A stretch of 64,000 nt of DNA from Hyphomicrobiales bacterium. GTDB lineage: Bacteria > Pseudomonadota > Alphaproteobacteria > Rhizobiales > Rhizobiaceae. Both the position numbers and the translations under genes were made by a program. Below the pieces are notes generated by a model. It searched no databases, was not told where the DNA came from, and was given only the letters and a program-made list of their open reading frames with translations. The DNA is taken from assembly GCA_900468065.1 (NCBI GenBank), contig UBTA01000095.1:1-64000 (forward strand), read 5' to 3'. Shown here piece after piece: positions 44,200-52,204 of this stretch; the stretch's first letter is position 1, and the number at the start of each line of letters is the position of its first letter.

Positions 44200-46182
44200 T
44201 CAGGCCAGCTTCTTTTCGGCAGCCGCGACGATGGCGTCCGCGGTGATGCCGAAATGCTTGAACAGGTCCTTGGCCGGGCCGGACGCGCCGAACGAGTGCA
44301 TGCCGACGAAATCGCCATCGTTGCCGATGAAGTAATCCCAGCCCTGGCGGACTGCGGCCTCTGCGGCGATCTTGACCGGTGCAGTGCCGATGACGGCCTT
44401 GCGATAGGCATCCGGCTGTTCCTGGAACAGTTCGACGCAGGGAACCGAGACGACGCGGGTCGCAATGCCCTTGCCGTTCAGTTCGGCTGCAGCCTTGACG
44501 GCCAGTTCGACCTCGGAGCCGGATGCGAAGATCGAAACCTTGGCATTGTCTGCGGCGATCAGCTCGTAGGCACCCTTGGCCGAGAGGTTCTCGGCCGAAT
44601 AGGTCAGGCGCGACGGTGCGAGATTCTGACGGGTCAGCGCCAGGCCGGACGGACGATGCTGTTCCTTCAGGGCCTGCTGCCAGCATTCGGCGGTTTCCAC
44701 CGCGTCGGCCGGACGGAACATCAGGAGGTTCGGGATCGCACGCAAAGCTGCCATGTGCTCGACAGGCTCATGCGTCGGGCCATCTTCGCCGACGCCGATG
44801 GAATCATGCGTCAGGACGTGGATGACGCGGATACCCATCAGCGCTGCAAGGCGGATCGACGGACGGCAGTAGTCCGAGAAGATCATGAAGCCGCCGGAAT
44901 AGGGGATCAGGCCGCCGTGCAGCGTGATGCCGTTCATGGCGGCGGCCATGCCGTGCTCGCGGATGCCCCAGTGCATGTAGCGGCCGGAGAAATCGGTCGG
45001 GGTGATCGACTTCATCTGGCTGGTCTTGGTGTTGTTGGACGGCGTCAGGTCGGCAGAACCGCCGAGCATTTCCGGCACGATGCCGTTGATGACTTCGAGC
45101 GCATCTTCGGATGCCTTGCGGGTGGCAACAGTCGGTGGAGCGTCGGCCAGCTTCTTCTTGTAGCTGTCGATGGCGGCATCAAGGTTGCCCGGAAGCGCGC
45201 CGGCAAAGCGGCGGGTGAACTCGGACTTCTTGCCGGCCTCGGTCGATGCCAGGCGGCCTTCCCAGGCCTTGTGCGCGTCTGCCGAGCGGCCACCGGCCGT
45301 GCGCCAGGCGTTGAGAACGTCTGCCGGGATTTCAAAGGCCGGGGCTTCCCAGTTCAGCGCCTTGCGGGTTGCTGCGATTTCCTCGGCGCCGAGCGGCGAG
45401 CCGTGGACCTTGTGAGTGCCCTGCTTGTTGGGTGCGCCGAAACCGATTGTGGTCTTGCAGGCGATGAAGGTTGGACGGTCCGACTTCTGAGCAGCCTCGA
45501 TGGCTGCAGCAATCTGGTCCGGATCATGACCGTCGACGCGGATCGTGTTCCAGTGAACGGCCTGGAAGCGAGCGATCTGGTCGGTCGAATCCGACAGCGA
45601 GACGGCGCCATCAATGGTGATGTTGTTGTCGTCCCAGAACAGCACCAGCTTGTTGAGCTTGAGGTGGCCGGCAAGCGCGATGGCTTCGTGGCTGATGCCC
45701 TCCATCAGGCAGCCGTCGCCGCAGAGAACATAGGTGCGATGGTTCTGCAGGTCGCTGCCGAACTCTTCTTCGAGCTTGCGCTCGGCGATCGCCATGCCGA
45801 CGGCATTGGCAATGCCCTGGCCGAGCGGACCGGTGGTGGTTTCGATGCCCGAGGCATGGCCGTATTCCGGATGGCCGGCGGTCTTGGAGCCGAGCTGGCG
45901 GAACTGCTTGATGTCCTCGATGGTCATGTCCTCGTAGCCCGTCAAATAGAGCAGCGAGTAGAGCAGCATCGAGCCATGGCCGGCTGACAGGACGAAACGA
46001 TCGCGGTCTGCCCAGAGCGGCGCCTTCGGATCGAATTTCAGGTAACGGGAGAATAGCACCGTTGCCACGTCGGCAGCACCCATGGGCAGGCCGGGATGGC
46101 CGGAATTGGCCTTTTCGACGGCATCCATGGAGAGGAATCGGATTGCATTTGCCATCCGGTCGTGATTTTCGCGAGAGATCAT
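44200..46182 (-). CDS. tkt: Transketolase
   Basis: 660 residues. Thiamine-diphosphate enzyme of the pentose phosphate and Calvin-type pathways. N-terminal [18 protein letters not shown], ThDP-Mg motif [13 protein letters not shown]...NNITIDG, and the pyrimidine-domain block are present. Length is typical. First gene upstream of gap-pgk. A hairpin with arms ACGGTCT/AGACCGT lies 33-57 bases upstream of its start (46215-46239). Confidence 0.96.
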   Translation of the reverse strand: MISRENHDRMANAIRFLSMDAVEKANSGHPGLPMGAADVATVLFSRYLKFDPKAPLWADRDRFVLSAGHGSMLLYSLLYLTGYEDMTIEDIKQFRQLGSKTAGHPEYGHASGIETTTGPLGQGIANAVGMAIAERKLEEEFGSDLQNHRTYVLCGDGCLMEGISHEAIALAGHLKLNKLVLFWDDNNITIDGAVSLSDSTDQIARFQAVHWNTIRVDGHDPDQIAAAIEAAQKSDRPTFIACKTTIGFGAPNKQGTHKVHGSPLGAEEIAATRKALNWEAPAFEIPADVLNAWRTAGGRSADAHKAWEGRLASTEAGKKSEFTRRFAGALPGNLDAAIDSYKKKLADAPPTVATRKASEDALEVINGIVPEMLGGSADLTPSNNTKTSQMKSITPTDFSGRYMHWGIREHGMAAAMNGITLHGGLIPYSGGFMIFSDYCRPSIRLAALMGIRVIHVLTHDSIGVGEDGPTHEPVEHMAALRAIPNLLMFRPADAVETAECWQQALKEQHRPSGLALTRQNLAPSRLTYSAENLSAKGAYELIAADNAKVSIFASGSEVELAVKAAAELNGKGIATRVVSVPCVELFQEQPDAYRKAVIGTAPVKIAAEAAVRQGWDYFIGNDGDFVGMHSFGASGPAKDLFKHFGITADAIVAAAEKKLA

Positions 46183-46522
46183 TGTCTGTTCCGCTTGAGT
46201 TCGGTGGACAGGGGACGGTCTCTATCCTCCAAAGACCGTATGAGAAGCGGCTGACACATAGCACCTGCTTCGACGGAGTCAACAAATACGGGCTTTTTGA
46301 CTGGGCCGGAAGGTGCTTTTTGAGGGTGTTTCCTGCCTAATCCATGCAAGCAGGCATGAACTATGCTAATCGATTTAAAATTCCGTGATCCACAGGTTAC
46401 GCAGCCCGTGCAAGCGGTTGGCGTTGTGGAGACTTGCCGAATGGGTTTATTAGTGTGATTGGCTTGAAATACAGGCTCCGGGCGGCGATTCGACGCGGCC
46501 TGGCGCGTATCAGGAAAGCGTG
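46183..46522. other. Intergenic region between tkt and the DUF4164 gene
   Basis: 340 bases with no ORF. It holds the tkt-leader hairpin at 46215-46239 and presumably both divergent promoters. No other clear structure was seen. Confidence 0.5.
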
Positions 46523-46795
46523 ATGGCGGCAGGAAAGACAGTCAAGGCGGCGATCGACGAGTTGCGTAGCGCATTGAGCAGCCTCGAGAATGCCATTGAT
46601 GGGCGGTTCGACCGGGAGCGGGATCGCGGCGAGATCGAAGGCGAAGTGCGGCGTGTCAACACCGACCGGTCACGGCTCGCCCAGGAACTCGACCAGTCGC
46701 AATTCCGGGCAAACCGCCTCGAAGAAGTCAACCGCGAAGTCTCGCGCCGTCTGGTGACGGCCATGGAAACGATAAGGGCAGTGCTGGACCGCTAA
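46523..46795 (+). CDS. DUF4164 family coiled-coil protein
   Basis: 90 residues from ATG 46523 (AGGAA 6 bases upstream; GTG 46520 is in the same frame). One continuous charged coiled coil, AAIDELRSALSSLENAI then EVRRVNTDRSRLAQELDQ. DUF4164 proteins commonly precede zapA in rhizobia, suggesting a division-related role. zapA starts 30 bases on. Confidence 0.85.
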   Translation: MAAGKTVKAAIDELRSALSSLENAIDGRFDRERDRGEIEGEVRRVNTDRSRLAQELDQSQFRANRLEEVNREVSRRLVTAMETIRAVLDR

Positions 46796-46825
46796 GGCGT
46801 GGTCGGCCTGCGGGTCAGGTGACGT

Positions 46826-47203
46826 ATGGCACAAGTAACGGTGACGATCGACGGCAAGGCCTATCGCATGGCATGCGAGGAGGGCCAGGAAGATCATCTG
46901 ACCGAGCTGGCCACCCGCTTCGACCAGTATGTCAGCCACCTGAAAGGCCAGTTCGGCGAGATCGGCGACCTGCGCCTGACCGTGATGGCCGGCATCATGG
47001 TGATGGACGAACTCAGCGAAGTGAACCGCAAACTGAAAAATCTCAACGAAGAGGCCGATGGCCTGAGACAGGGCCGCGCCGCGACCCTGTCGGACCAGCA
47101 GAGGAACGAGGACGTGCTCGCTTCAGCTCTATCCGAGGTGACATCGCAGATTCACGAGATTGCGGCCAAGCTCTCCGGCAAGGCTGCTCCTGCGTCTCAC
47201 TGA
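46826..47203 (+). CDS. zapA: Cell division protein ZapA
   Basis: 125 residues. FtsZ-ring-stabilising protein. N-terminal beta/alpha domain VTVTIDGKAYRMACEEGQEDHLTELATRFD, then a coiled-coil C-terminus (SEVNRKLKNLNEEADGL). Followed by 6S RNA, the order usual in alphaproteobacteria. Confidence 0.93.
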   Translation: MAQVTVTIDGKAYRMACEEGQEDHLTELATRFDQYVSHLKGQFGEIGDLRLTVMAGIMVMDELSEVNRKLKNLNEEADGLRQGRAATLSDQQRNEDVLASALSEVTSQIHEIAAKLSGKAAPASH

Positions 47204-47261
47204 ATTTCAACAAGTTCTGCGCATGCCACTGGCGCAAGCCGGCAATGCACTCTATATTCCA

Positions 47262-47425
47262 GTTGCGGTCTGCGCTTCCCGACAGGACACCACAATCCCT
47301 GGGGCCATACTCGATCCAAAGGGAGCTGTCCCTGACCTGGCCCGTGGGCTAGGTCACATGGCGCCCACCTACGTTTGTAGGCACCCAGGATCGTAAAAAG
47401 TCCATCGGTTGTGTGGATCGCACTT
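47262..47425 (+). ncRNA. ssrS: 6S RNA
   Basis: Directly downstream of zapA, as in other alphaproteobacteria. I recognise the conserved order: GTTGCGGTCTGCGCTTCCC, AGGACACCACAATCCCTGGGG, CCAAAGGGAGCTGTCCC, CATGGCGCCCACCTACG and TTGTAGGCACCCAGGATCG, which form the two closing arms and central bubble that mimic an open promoter and sequester sigma-70 RNA polymerase. A CTATAT-type -10 (47252-47257) gives a start near 47262. Its 3' 54 bases are duplicated at 48302. Ends are estimates. Confidence 0.87.
47372..47425 (+). repeat. Direct repeat copy 1 (3' end of 6S RNA; candidate attL)
   Basis: 54 bases identical to 48302-48355, from CGTTTGTAGGCACCC to GATCGCACTT. Diverges immediately on both sides. 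It is the native-looking 3' end of the functional 6S gene. Confidence 0.93.
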
Positions 47426-47480
47426 CTTTCCTTCCGATTTCACGTGTCGCGCAGTCCGGCGCGCCACCCTGCTGCCTCTG

Positions 47481-48167
47481 TCAGCGCGATTTTGTGTACG
47501 TCCCTTCGAATGTTACGTTAAGACCATATTGGCCGCGCACGTCATGTTCTCTAACTACAAGTAGCCCTTCGTTTAAGTGGCAGAATATTTCTGTTGTTCC
47601 AGCGTTATCGCTGTCGAGAAATGGTTCATGGTGAATACGCATGTAACCCTCATCCTCGATTCCTACCACTTCACCCATCCAGCCCATATTGGGACCAAGT
47701 TCGCGGTCGGCACCCCATAGAGCTTGCCCACTGATATAGTATTGAGGGGTTCCTTCCGGATCGTCGGGAAGTGGAGTAATTATGATCTCAGCGCTGTTGT
47801 AGCTGGATCCTATTCGAGTGTAGTTGCCTGCAAAAGGGTCCGCTTCAGGGATCGCGAGGTAACCAAAATGCACTTTTTGTGAGAATGCGTCTTCCAGTGA
47901 TTTTTCTAATTCGTCTCTATATGCCTTAACCTCTGCAAGCGTCAGATTTTTACGTTGCGAGGTGCGGCTGTCGTACTCATCGTGATGATCAAAACATAAA
48001 AACGCAAGGTTTTCGCCGTTGTTGTTATCTCGGTTCTGATCCAAATGGGCGATCTGTCCATTTTTAATTGACGTGTCACGGTGTAACCCAAAACAAATGC
48101 AGCATCGGCGTCGGCAACGCATCAAAACTAGAGTTTCGGTTTCGCGTGGAATAGGTTTTCTTGCCAT
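47481..48167 (-). CDS. HNH-endonuclease-like protein with novel C-terminal domain
   Basis: 228 residues. Residues about 15-75 form an HNH-type zinc-finger nuclease module: CRRRCCICFG supplies CxxC, QIAHLDQNRDNNNGENLAFLC the catalytic His/Asn strand, and FDHHDEYDS the final ligands. A helical link follows (NLTLAEVKAYRDELE). Residues about 100-228 are beta-rich, with GPNMGWMGEV and a C-terminal NVTFEGTYTK; I do not recognise this domain. No partner gene. Codon use is more AT-rich than neighbours and it lies between the 54-bp repeats. A single-gene defence or selfish nuclease is plausible, but not shown. Confidence 0.72.
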   Translation of the reverse strand: MARKPIPRETETLVLMRCRRRCCICFGLHRDTSIKNGQIAHLDQNRDNNNGENLAFLCFDHHDEYDSRTSQRKNLTLAEVKAYRDELEKSLEDAFSQKVHFGYLAIPEADPFAGNYTRIGSSYNSAEIIITPLPDDPEGTPQYYISGQALWGADRELGPNMGWMGEVVGIEDEGYMRIHHEPFLDSDNAGTTEIFCHLNEGLLVVREHDVRGQYGLNVTFEGTYTKSR

Positions 48168-48301
48168 CGTTAAGCTTGGTACAATGCGTCAGCGTTGCTC
48201 GCAACAGGAACGCTTCCATAGTCCCCATAGCTGAATTACATTCGTGACGCCTCATCCAGCAGACTAGATAGGCATTTTAACTTAGCTGCAGTGCTTGTTT
48301 T

Positions 48302-48355
48302 CGTTTGTAGGCACCCAGGATCGTAAAAAGTCCATCGGTTGTGTGGATCGCACTT
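48302..48355 (+). repeat. Direct repeat copy 2 (displaced 6S RNA 3' end; candidate attR)
   Basis: Identical to 47372-47425. Separated from the LysR stop by only 18 bases. The upstream 6S sequence is absent here, so this copy alone cannot make 6S RNA. Confidence 0.92.
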
Positions 48356-48373
48356 TTCCCCTTTCGAAAGCAA

Positions 48374-49261
48374 TTACCCCTGCGCGGCTGGCCGAAAGGC
48401 CTCGCGGATGGCGTTGGACATGGTTTCGACGATCCGTTTGTTGCCGCGCGGTCTGGTTTTCATCACGACGTTGGAAAAATCGATGACGTCGTAGCCGTCG
48501 GCGGCCGTCAGTTCGCGGCAGCCGGCGGGGATGCTTGAGCGGGTGAGGGGGGCGATGGCAAGGCCTGACGTGACTGCGGCGATCAGGCCGCTGCTGGTGC
48601 GGCTGATATAGGCGACGCGGCTGTCGATGCCGCGTTTTGTCAGGCTGCGCAGTGCCAGTTCATCACACCATCCGTTTTTCAAGTAGGTATAGGTGGCGAT
48701 CGGCAGTGGCTGCCGCGTGTGGGCACCGTGCTGATCGGATGTCACCCAGACCGTCGGATCGACCATCAGCACTTCGTTGCGCGTCGGGCCGCCCGGCTCG
48801 AAAACGACGGCAATGTCGATTTCGCCGGCATCGAGCGCCGCGAGGTTCGACATCGAGACGCCCTGCTGCACGGTGACCTCGACGCCCGGATGAACGGCGG
48901 CAAACGCGCCCAGCGCCTTCGGCAATGTCGAATTGATATATTCCTCCGAGATGCCGATCCTGACCGAGCCATCCAGAGCCGGAAGCCGGATCGATGCGGC
49001 CGTGTCATCCAGCATCGTGACGATGCGGCGGGCGTTGTCCAGCAGCCTTATGCCGTGGCCGGTCATGTTGACGCCGCGCGATCCGCGCTCGAACAGGCTC
49101 TCGCCCAGGATATCCTCGAGCTTCTTGATCTGCATGCTGACGGCCGATTGCGTCCGGCCGACCGTCTCTCCCGCCTTGGTGAAATTGCCGCTTTCGGCAA
49201 CGGCCACGAAGGTACGGAGAAGGTCACTTTCGAGGGGAGGAAACATCGTGCCAGCCATCAT
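48374..49261 (-). CDS. LysR-family transcriptional regulator
   Basis: 295 residues from ATG 49261 (frame opens at TTG 49288; no good ribosome site in either case). Winged HTH FVAVAESGNFTKAGETVGRTQSAVSMQIKKLEDILGESLFER (about 20-65), then a periplasmic-binding-like effector domain (about 95-290). Neighbouring genes do not show the target. Confidence 0.9.
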   Translation of the reverse strand: MMAGTMFPPLESDLLRTFVAVAESGNFTKAGETVGRTQSAVSMQIKKLEDILGESLFERGSRGVNMTGHGIRLLDNARRIVTMLDDTAASIRLPALDGSVRIGISEEYINSTLPKALGAFAAVHPGVEVTVQQGVSMSNLAALDAGEIDIAVVFEPGGPTRNEVLMVDPTVWVTSDQHGAHTRQPLPIATYTYLKNGWCDELALRSLTKRGIDSRVAYISRTSSGLIAAVTSGLAIAPLTRSSIPAGCRELTAADGYDVIDFSNVVMKTRPRGNKRIVETMSNAIREAFRPAAQG

Positions 49262-49351
49262 GTTTTCTGATGACAGGCATGTTCGCAATTCGTTGGATTG
49301 ATGTCAATGGACGTCCGATACTCCTTGTAAACACGTCGGAGTTGTCCGGAT

Positions 49352-49573
49352 ATGAAGCACGATCACAGAACACGGCGGTGGCCCGCCAGGCTGAGCAGAT
49401 GGGTTTGGCGCACGCTTGCGCAATGGCAGCAGAAGCGCCGCGCGCGTCTGGCCTTCACGGAGATAGCGCGTCGTAAAAGCGCGCATCTGCTGGATGACAT
49501 CGGTTTGAACAGAATGGATGCCGGATGCGATCTGCCTGATGGTGCCGAGCGGCATCGTTTCTGGATATTATGA
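49352..49573 (+). CDS. DUF1127 domain protein
   Basis: 73 residues. Arg/Trp-rich N-terminus (RRWPARLSRWVWRTLAQW) and the DUF1127 core LAFTEIARRKSAHLLDDIGLNRMDAG. Small rhizobial DUF1127 proteins have been tied to RNA turnover and stress, which is not shown here. Its end overlaps the convergent HTH gene by 6 bases. Confidence 0.82.
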   Translation: MKHDHRTRRWPARLSRWVWRTLAQWQQKRRARLAFTEIARRKSAHLLDDIGLNRMDAGCDLPDGAERHRFWIL

Positions 49574-49786
49574 GATCAGGTCCATCCGAGCCGCGCGAAA
49601 AACCGCTTCGGCGACGTTGCCCGCCTGCAGTTTCTCCATCGCGGAGGCAAAGGCCTGCTCTATCCTCTCGTGGCAGATATCGGTTTCGCGGGTGATGTCT
49701 TCCCGGGTTCTCCCGCGCGCCGCCAGTGACAGGCAGCGCAGTTCCAATGGGTCGAGTTCTTGCAGCATCTTGTCCTTCATGGACAT
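49568..49786 (-). CDS. Small LuxR/FixJ-type HTH protein
   Basis: 72 residues consisting almost only of a helix-turn-helix: LDPLELRCLSLAARGRTREDITRETDICHERIEQAFASAMEKLQ. No receiver or ligand domain. Probably a small DNA-binding regulator. A long hairpin lies in its leader at 49809-49848. Converges with the DUF1127 gene with a 6-base overlap. Confidence 0.72.
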   Translation of the reverse strand: MSMKDKMLQELDPLELRCLSLAARGRTREDITRETDICHERIEQAFASAMEKLQAGNVAEAVFRAARMDLIS

Positions 49787-49808
49787 ATCCGGCTCCGTAT
49801 AAAAGCTG

Positions 49809-49848
49809 AACAGTTCCCCGCATCGCCGGAAGCGGGCACCGAACTGTT
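49809..49848. repeat. Long inverted repeat in the leader of the HTH gene
   Basis: Outer arms AACAGTTC (49809-49816) and GAACTGTT (49841-49848); inner CCCGC (49817-49821) and GCGGG (49832-49836). Only a 4-base bulge on one side interrupts them. It sits 22-62 bases upstream of the HTH start on the minus strand. Confidence 0.5.
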
Positions 49849-50060
49849 TTCCTGATGTTGATTGCAGCCCTCTCTTGCACGGCGGCTAGAGGGCGCGAAA
49901 GTGGAACCGGTTTGCATGATGAACAGACTTCTAAAATCGTGCCAGATTGGGAAAAGCGCGCGGGTCCGTCGCAAAAAGTTGCAGACGCGCCGGTTGCGCG
50001 GTTCCCCTGTCCCGGCTTGATGCACTAGACATGAACACAGGCAGACGGGAGAGCATGTCC

Positions 50061-50672
50061 ATGACACCAAGGGAACTGAAAGCTGCGCTGCGTGTGGAAC
50101 GTCTGGCGCTGCGCGATTCGATGACGCCGGAGGCGCGTAGCGAAGCGAGCCTCAGAATGCTCGATCATGCCGGCGATACGATTGAATTTGATTCCGGACA
50201 GGTGATTTCCGGTTTCTGGCCGATCCGCTCGGAGGTGGATATCCGGCCGCTGATGGCGCGCCTGCGCGAGCGCGGCGCCCGGCTTTGCCTGCCGGCTATC
50301 ATCGACAAAAAGACGATCGTTTTTCGTGAACTGGTGCCGGGCGCCCCCATCATCGAGACGGGGTTCGGTACCACAGGTCCGGCGGAGGATGCGCGGGTTC
50401 TCGATCCGGACATCATGCTGGTGCCCCTGTCTGCCTTCGACAGGACGGGCCACAGGATCGGCTATGGGGCCGGATATTATGACCGCGCTATCGAGTATTT
50501 GCGGCTGAAAGGCCATATGCCAAGGCTGATCGGGATTGCATTTGACTGCCAGGAAGTGGCATCAGTGCCGGCGGAGCCGCATGATGTGGCGCTGGATGCC
50601 CTGCTGACGGAAAGCGGGTTCCGGATATTCGGGCTAGGAATAAGCAAATATGAGACTTTTGTTTCTGGGTGA
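50061..50672 (+). CDS. 5-formyltetrahydrofolate cyclo-ligase
   Basis: About 203 residues. Converts 5-formyl-THF to 5,10-methenyl-THF with ATP. Conserved ISGFWPIRSEVDIRPLM and GHRIGYGAGYYDRAIEYL. ATG 50061 has GGAG 9 bases upstream; ATG 50055 is close and also possible, and a longer frame reaches 49947. In many bacteria this gene directly follows 6S RNA; here several genes intervene. Overlaps the next gene. Confidence 0.92.
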   Translation: MTPRELKAALRVERLALRDSMTPEARSEASLRMLDHAGDTIEFDSGQVISGFWPIRSEVDIRPLMARLRERGARLCLPAIIDKKTIVFRELVPGAPIIETGFGTTGPAEDARVLDPDIMLVPLSAFDRTGHRIGYGAGYYDRAIEYLRLKGHMPRLIGIAFDCQEVASVPAEPHDVALDALLTESGFRIFGLGISKYETFVSG

Positions 50673-51474
50673 CATGGTTGGCAAGACTGGCCGGACGGCG
50701 GTCTGGGAAAAGCTTCCCGGCCTGATCAGCGACCTGAAACTCGATTTCGTCATCGTCAACGGCGAGAACGCCGCCGGCGGTTTCGGCATCACCGAAGATA
50801 TCTTTCTCGAGACGATCAATGCCGGCGCCGATGTGGTGACCACCGGCAACCATGTCTGGGATCAGAAGGAAGCGGTCTCCTTCTGCCAGCGGCACGACCA
50901 GTTCCTGCGGCCTGCCAATTATCCGGCCGGAACCCCCGGGCGCGGCTCGAACCTCTATTTCGCCCGCAACGGCGCCCGCGTCCTCGTCGCCAATGTCATG
51001 GGTCGCGTCTTCATGCATCCGGAACTCGACGATCCCTTCAAGGCAGCAGAAGGCATTCTGGCTGCCTGCCCGCTGAAGGAACAGGCCGACGCGATCATAT
51101 TCGATTTTCATGCGGAGGCGACCAGCGAAAAGCAGTGCTTTGGCCATTTCGTCGATGGCCGCGCCAGCTTCGTCGTCGGTACCCACACCCATGTGCCGAC
51201 CGCCGATGCGCAGATCCTCAATGGCGGCACCGCCTATATGTCGGATGCCGGCATGTGCGGTGATTACGATTCCTCGCTTGGCATGGAAAAGGAAGAGCCG
51301 CTCAACCGCTTCATCTCCAAGATGCCGAAGGGCCGTTTTGAGGCCGCCTCCGGCCCGGCTACCCTCTGCGGCGTCGGCGTCGAGATTTCCGATCGCACGG
51401 GATTGGCCGAGAATATCGCCCCGCTGAGAATTGGGCCGCGGCTGGCCGAGACGATCCCGGCGTTCTGGGGGTAG
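50650..51474 (+). CDS. YmdB-like TIGR00282-family metallophosphoesterase
   Basis: 274 residues. Dinuclear-metal phosphoesterase: MRLLFLGDMVGKTGRTAV, VNGENAAGGFGIT, TTGNHVWDQKE and GTHTHVPTAD carry the D/N/H ligands. Family members act on cyclic nucleotides or affect RNA turnover. The start lies inside the cyclo-ligase end (23-base overlap), so the two are one operon. Confidence 0.92.
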   Translation: MRLLFLGDMVGKTGRTAVWEKLPGLISDLKLDFVIVNGENAAGGFGITEDIFLETINAGADVVTTGNHVWDQKEAVSFCQRHDQFLRPANYPAGTPGRGSNLYFARNGARVLVANVMGRVFMHPELDDPFKAAEGILAACPLKEQADAIIFDFHAEATSEKQCFGHFVDGRASFVVGTHTHVPTADAQILNGGTAYMSDAGMCGDYDSSLGMEKEEPLNRFISKMPKGRFEAASGPATLCGVGVEISDRTGLAENIAPLRIGPRLAETIPAFWG

Positions 51475-51489
51475 GATTTTTCCCGCCGC

Positions 51490-51534
51490 TTTCATAATGT
51501 CACGGTTAATAAATGTGATACAAAAATTATGAAA
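51490..51534. promoter_or_regulatory. brnTA operator-like dyad overlapping the toxin start
   Basis: Perfect arms TTTCATAAT (51490-51498) and ATTATGAAA (51526-51534); the right arm contains the brnT ATG. BrnA-family antitoxins autoregulate their operons, so this is the likely site. Confidence 0.55.
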
Positions 51535-51793
51535 ATCGTTTATGATGAAATCAAGAGGAAGCTCAATTTAGAGAAGCACGGGCTTGATTTTTTTGGCGCT
51601 CGACATGGAGTTTTTCCACAGGGCTCTCGTTGTCGAGACCAGGTTGAATCGGCTGAAGGCTATCGGCTTCTTCAACGACGGAAAGATATCTGTCGTATTT
51701 TTCAGGCTGGGCAGCGAAGGCATATCTATCATCTCAATGCGGGCTGCAAGCCGAATGGAAAGGAAGCTTTATGAGCAGTGCCAAGAGTTTTAA
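51529..51793 (+). pseudogene. brnT: BrnT-family toxin, frameshifted at a T7 run
   Basis: The first frame starts at 51529 (KIVYDEIKRKLNLEKHGLDF) and loses similarity after the T7 run at 51588-51594. The second frame then continues the family sequence: LALDMEFFHRALV, RLKAIGFFNDGKISVVFF, then SIISMRAASRMERKLY, to the stop at 51793. Removing one T joins them into a normal BrnT of about 87 residues. BrnT is an RNase-like toxin. Could be true inactivation, slippage-dependent expression or a sequencing error. Confidence 0.82.
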
Positions 51794-52088
51794 GCACCAT
51801 AATGCTCCGCTTACGGATGAAGAAGAAGCCCGAATTCAAGCTGGTATTGCGGCTGATCCTGACAATCCAGAATGGACGGAAGAAGACTTCAAGCGGGCGC
51901 GTCCCTTTGCGGAGGTTTTTCCCGAACTTGCGGAAAGCATCCGTCGTTCTCGCGGTCGCCCGATCGTTGAAGTGCGCAAGCAGCAGGTTTCACTGCGACT
52001 CGATCCGGATGTCATTGCCAAGTTCAAGGCGACGGGCAAGGGCTGGCAGGCACGGGTCAACGAGATATTGAAGCAGGCAAAACTCTGA
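51771..52088 (+). CDS. brnA: BrnA-family antitoxin
   Basis: 105 residues, intact. The N-terminal part neutralises BrnT; the C-terminal half is a ribbon-helix-helix DNA-binding region (KQQVSLRLDPDVIAKFKATGKGWQARVNEILKQA). Overlaps the brnT end by 23 bases. Order toxin then antitoxin is typical of brnTA. An intact antitoxin beside a broken toxin suggests a decaying or silenced locus. Confidence 0.88.
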   Translation: MSSAKSFKHHNAPLTDEEEARIQAGIAADPDNPEWTEEDFKRARPFAEVFPELAESIRRSRGRPIVEVRKQQVSLRLDPDVIAKFKATGKGWQARVNEILKQAKL

Positions 52089-52204
52089 TCCGAACTATTC
52101 CCGCGATGACGCAATCGTGAGCGGCGGCCCGGTAATCCGGGCTGGACCTCGCGTTCTGTCTGTCTATCCTCAGCGGCCATGCCAACCTTGGTTCCGAGAG
52201 GTGC

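Larger units (their letters stand above)
47426..48355. mobile_element. 930-bp integrated element in the 6S RNA gene
   Basis: Delimited by the 54-bp direct repeats, unit length exactly 930 bp including one repeat. It contains one minus-strand HNH-type gene and no integrase. The sequence is visibly AT-richer than the surroundings. Structure parallels islands that insert at tRNA or tmRNA 3' ends and restore the RNA gene end. Mobilisation would need an integrase in trans, or this is a deletion relic of a larger island. Confidence 0.7.

Noticed and set aside
44158-45987. 609-codon plus-strand frame opposite transketolase
   Set aside because: Shadow of a highly conserved gene; no family resemblance.
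47413-47634. 73-codon plus-strand frame inside the 930-bp element
   Set aside because: Mostly overlaps the end of the HNH gene on the other strand, starts inside the 6S RNA repeat, and has no ribosome site.
47430-48300. Integrase or transposase fragment in the 930-bp element
   Set aside because: All frames were read; only the HNH-like protein has a coherent sequence, and no terminal inverted repeats of an IS were seen.
52120-52142. GCCCGG-TAAT-CCGGGC hairpin after brnA as terminator
   Set aside because: A good stem but no following T-run on either strand, so not called.
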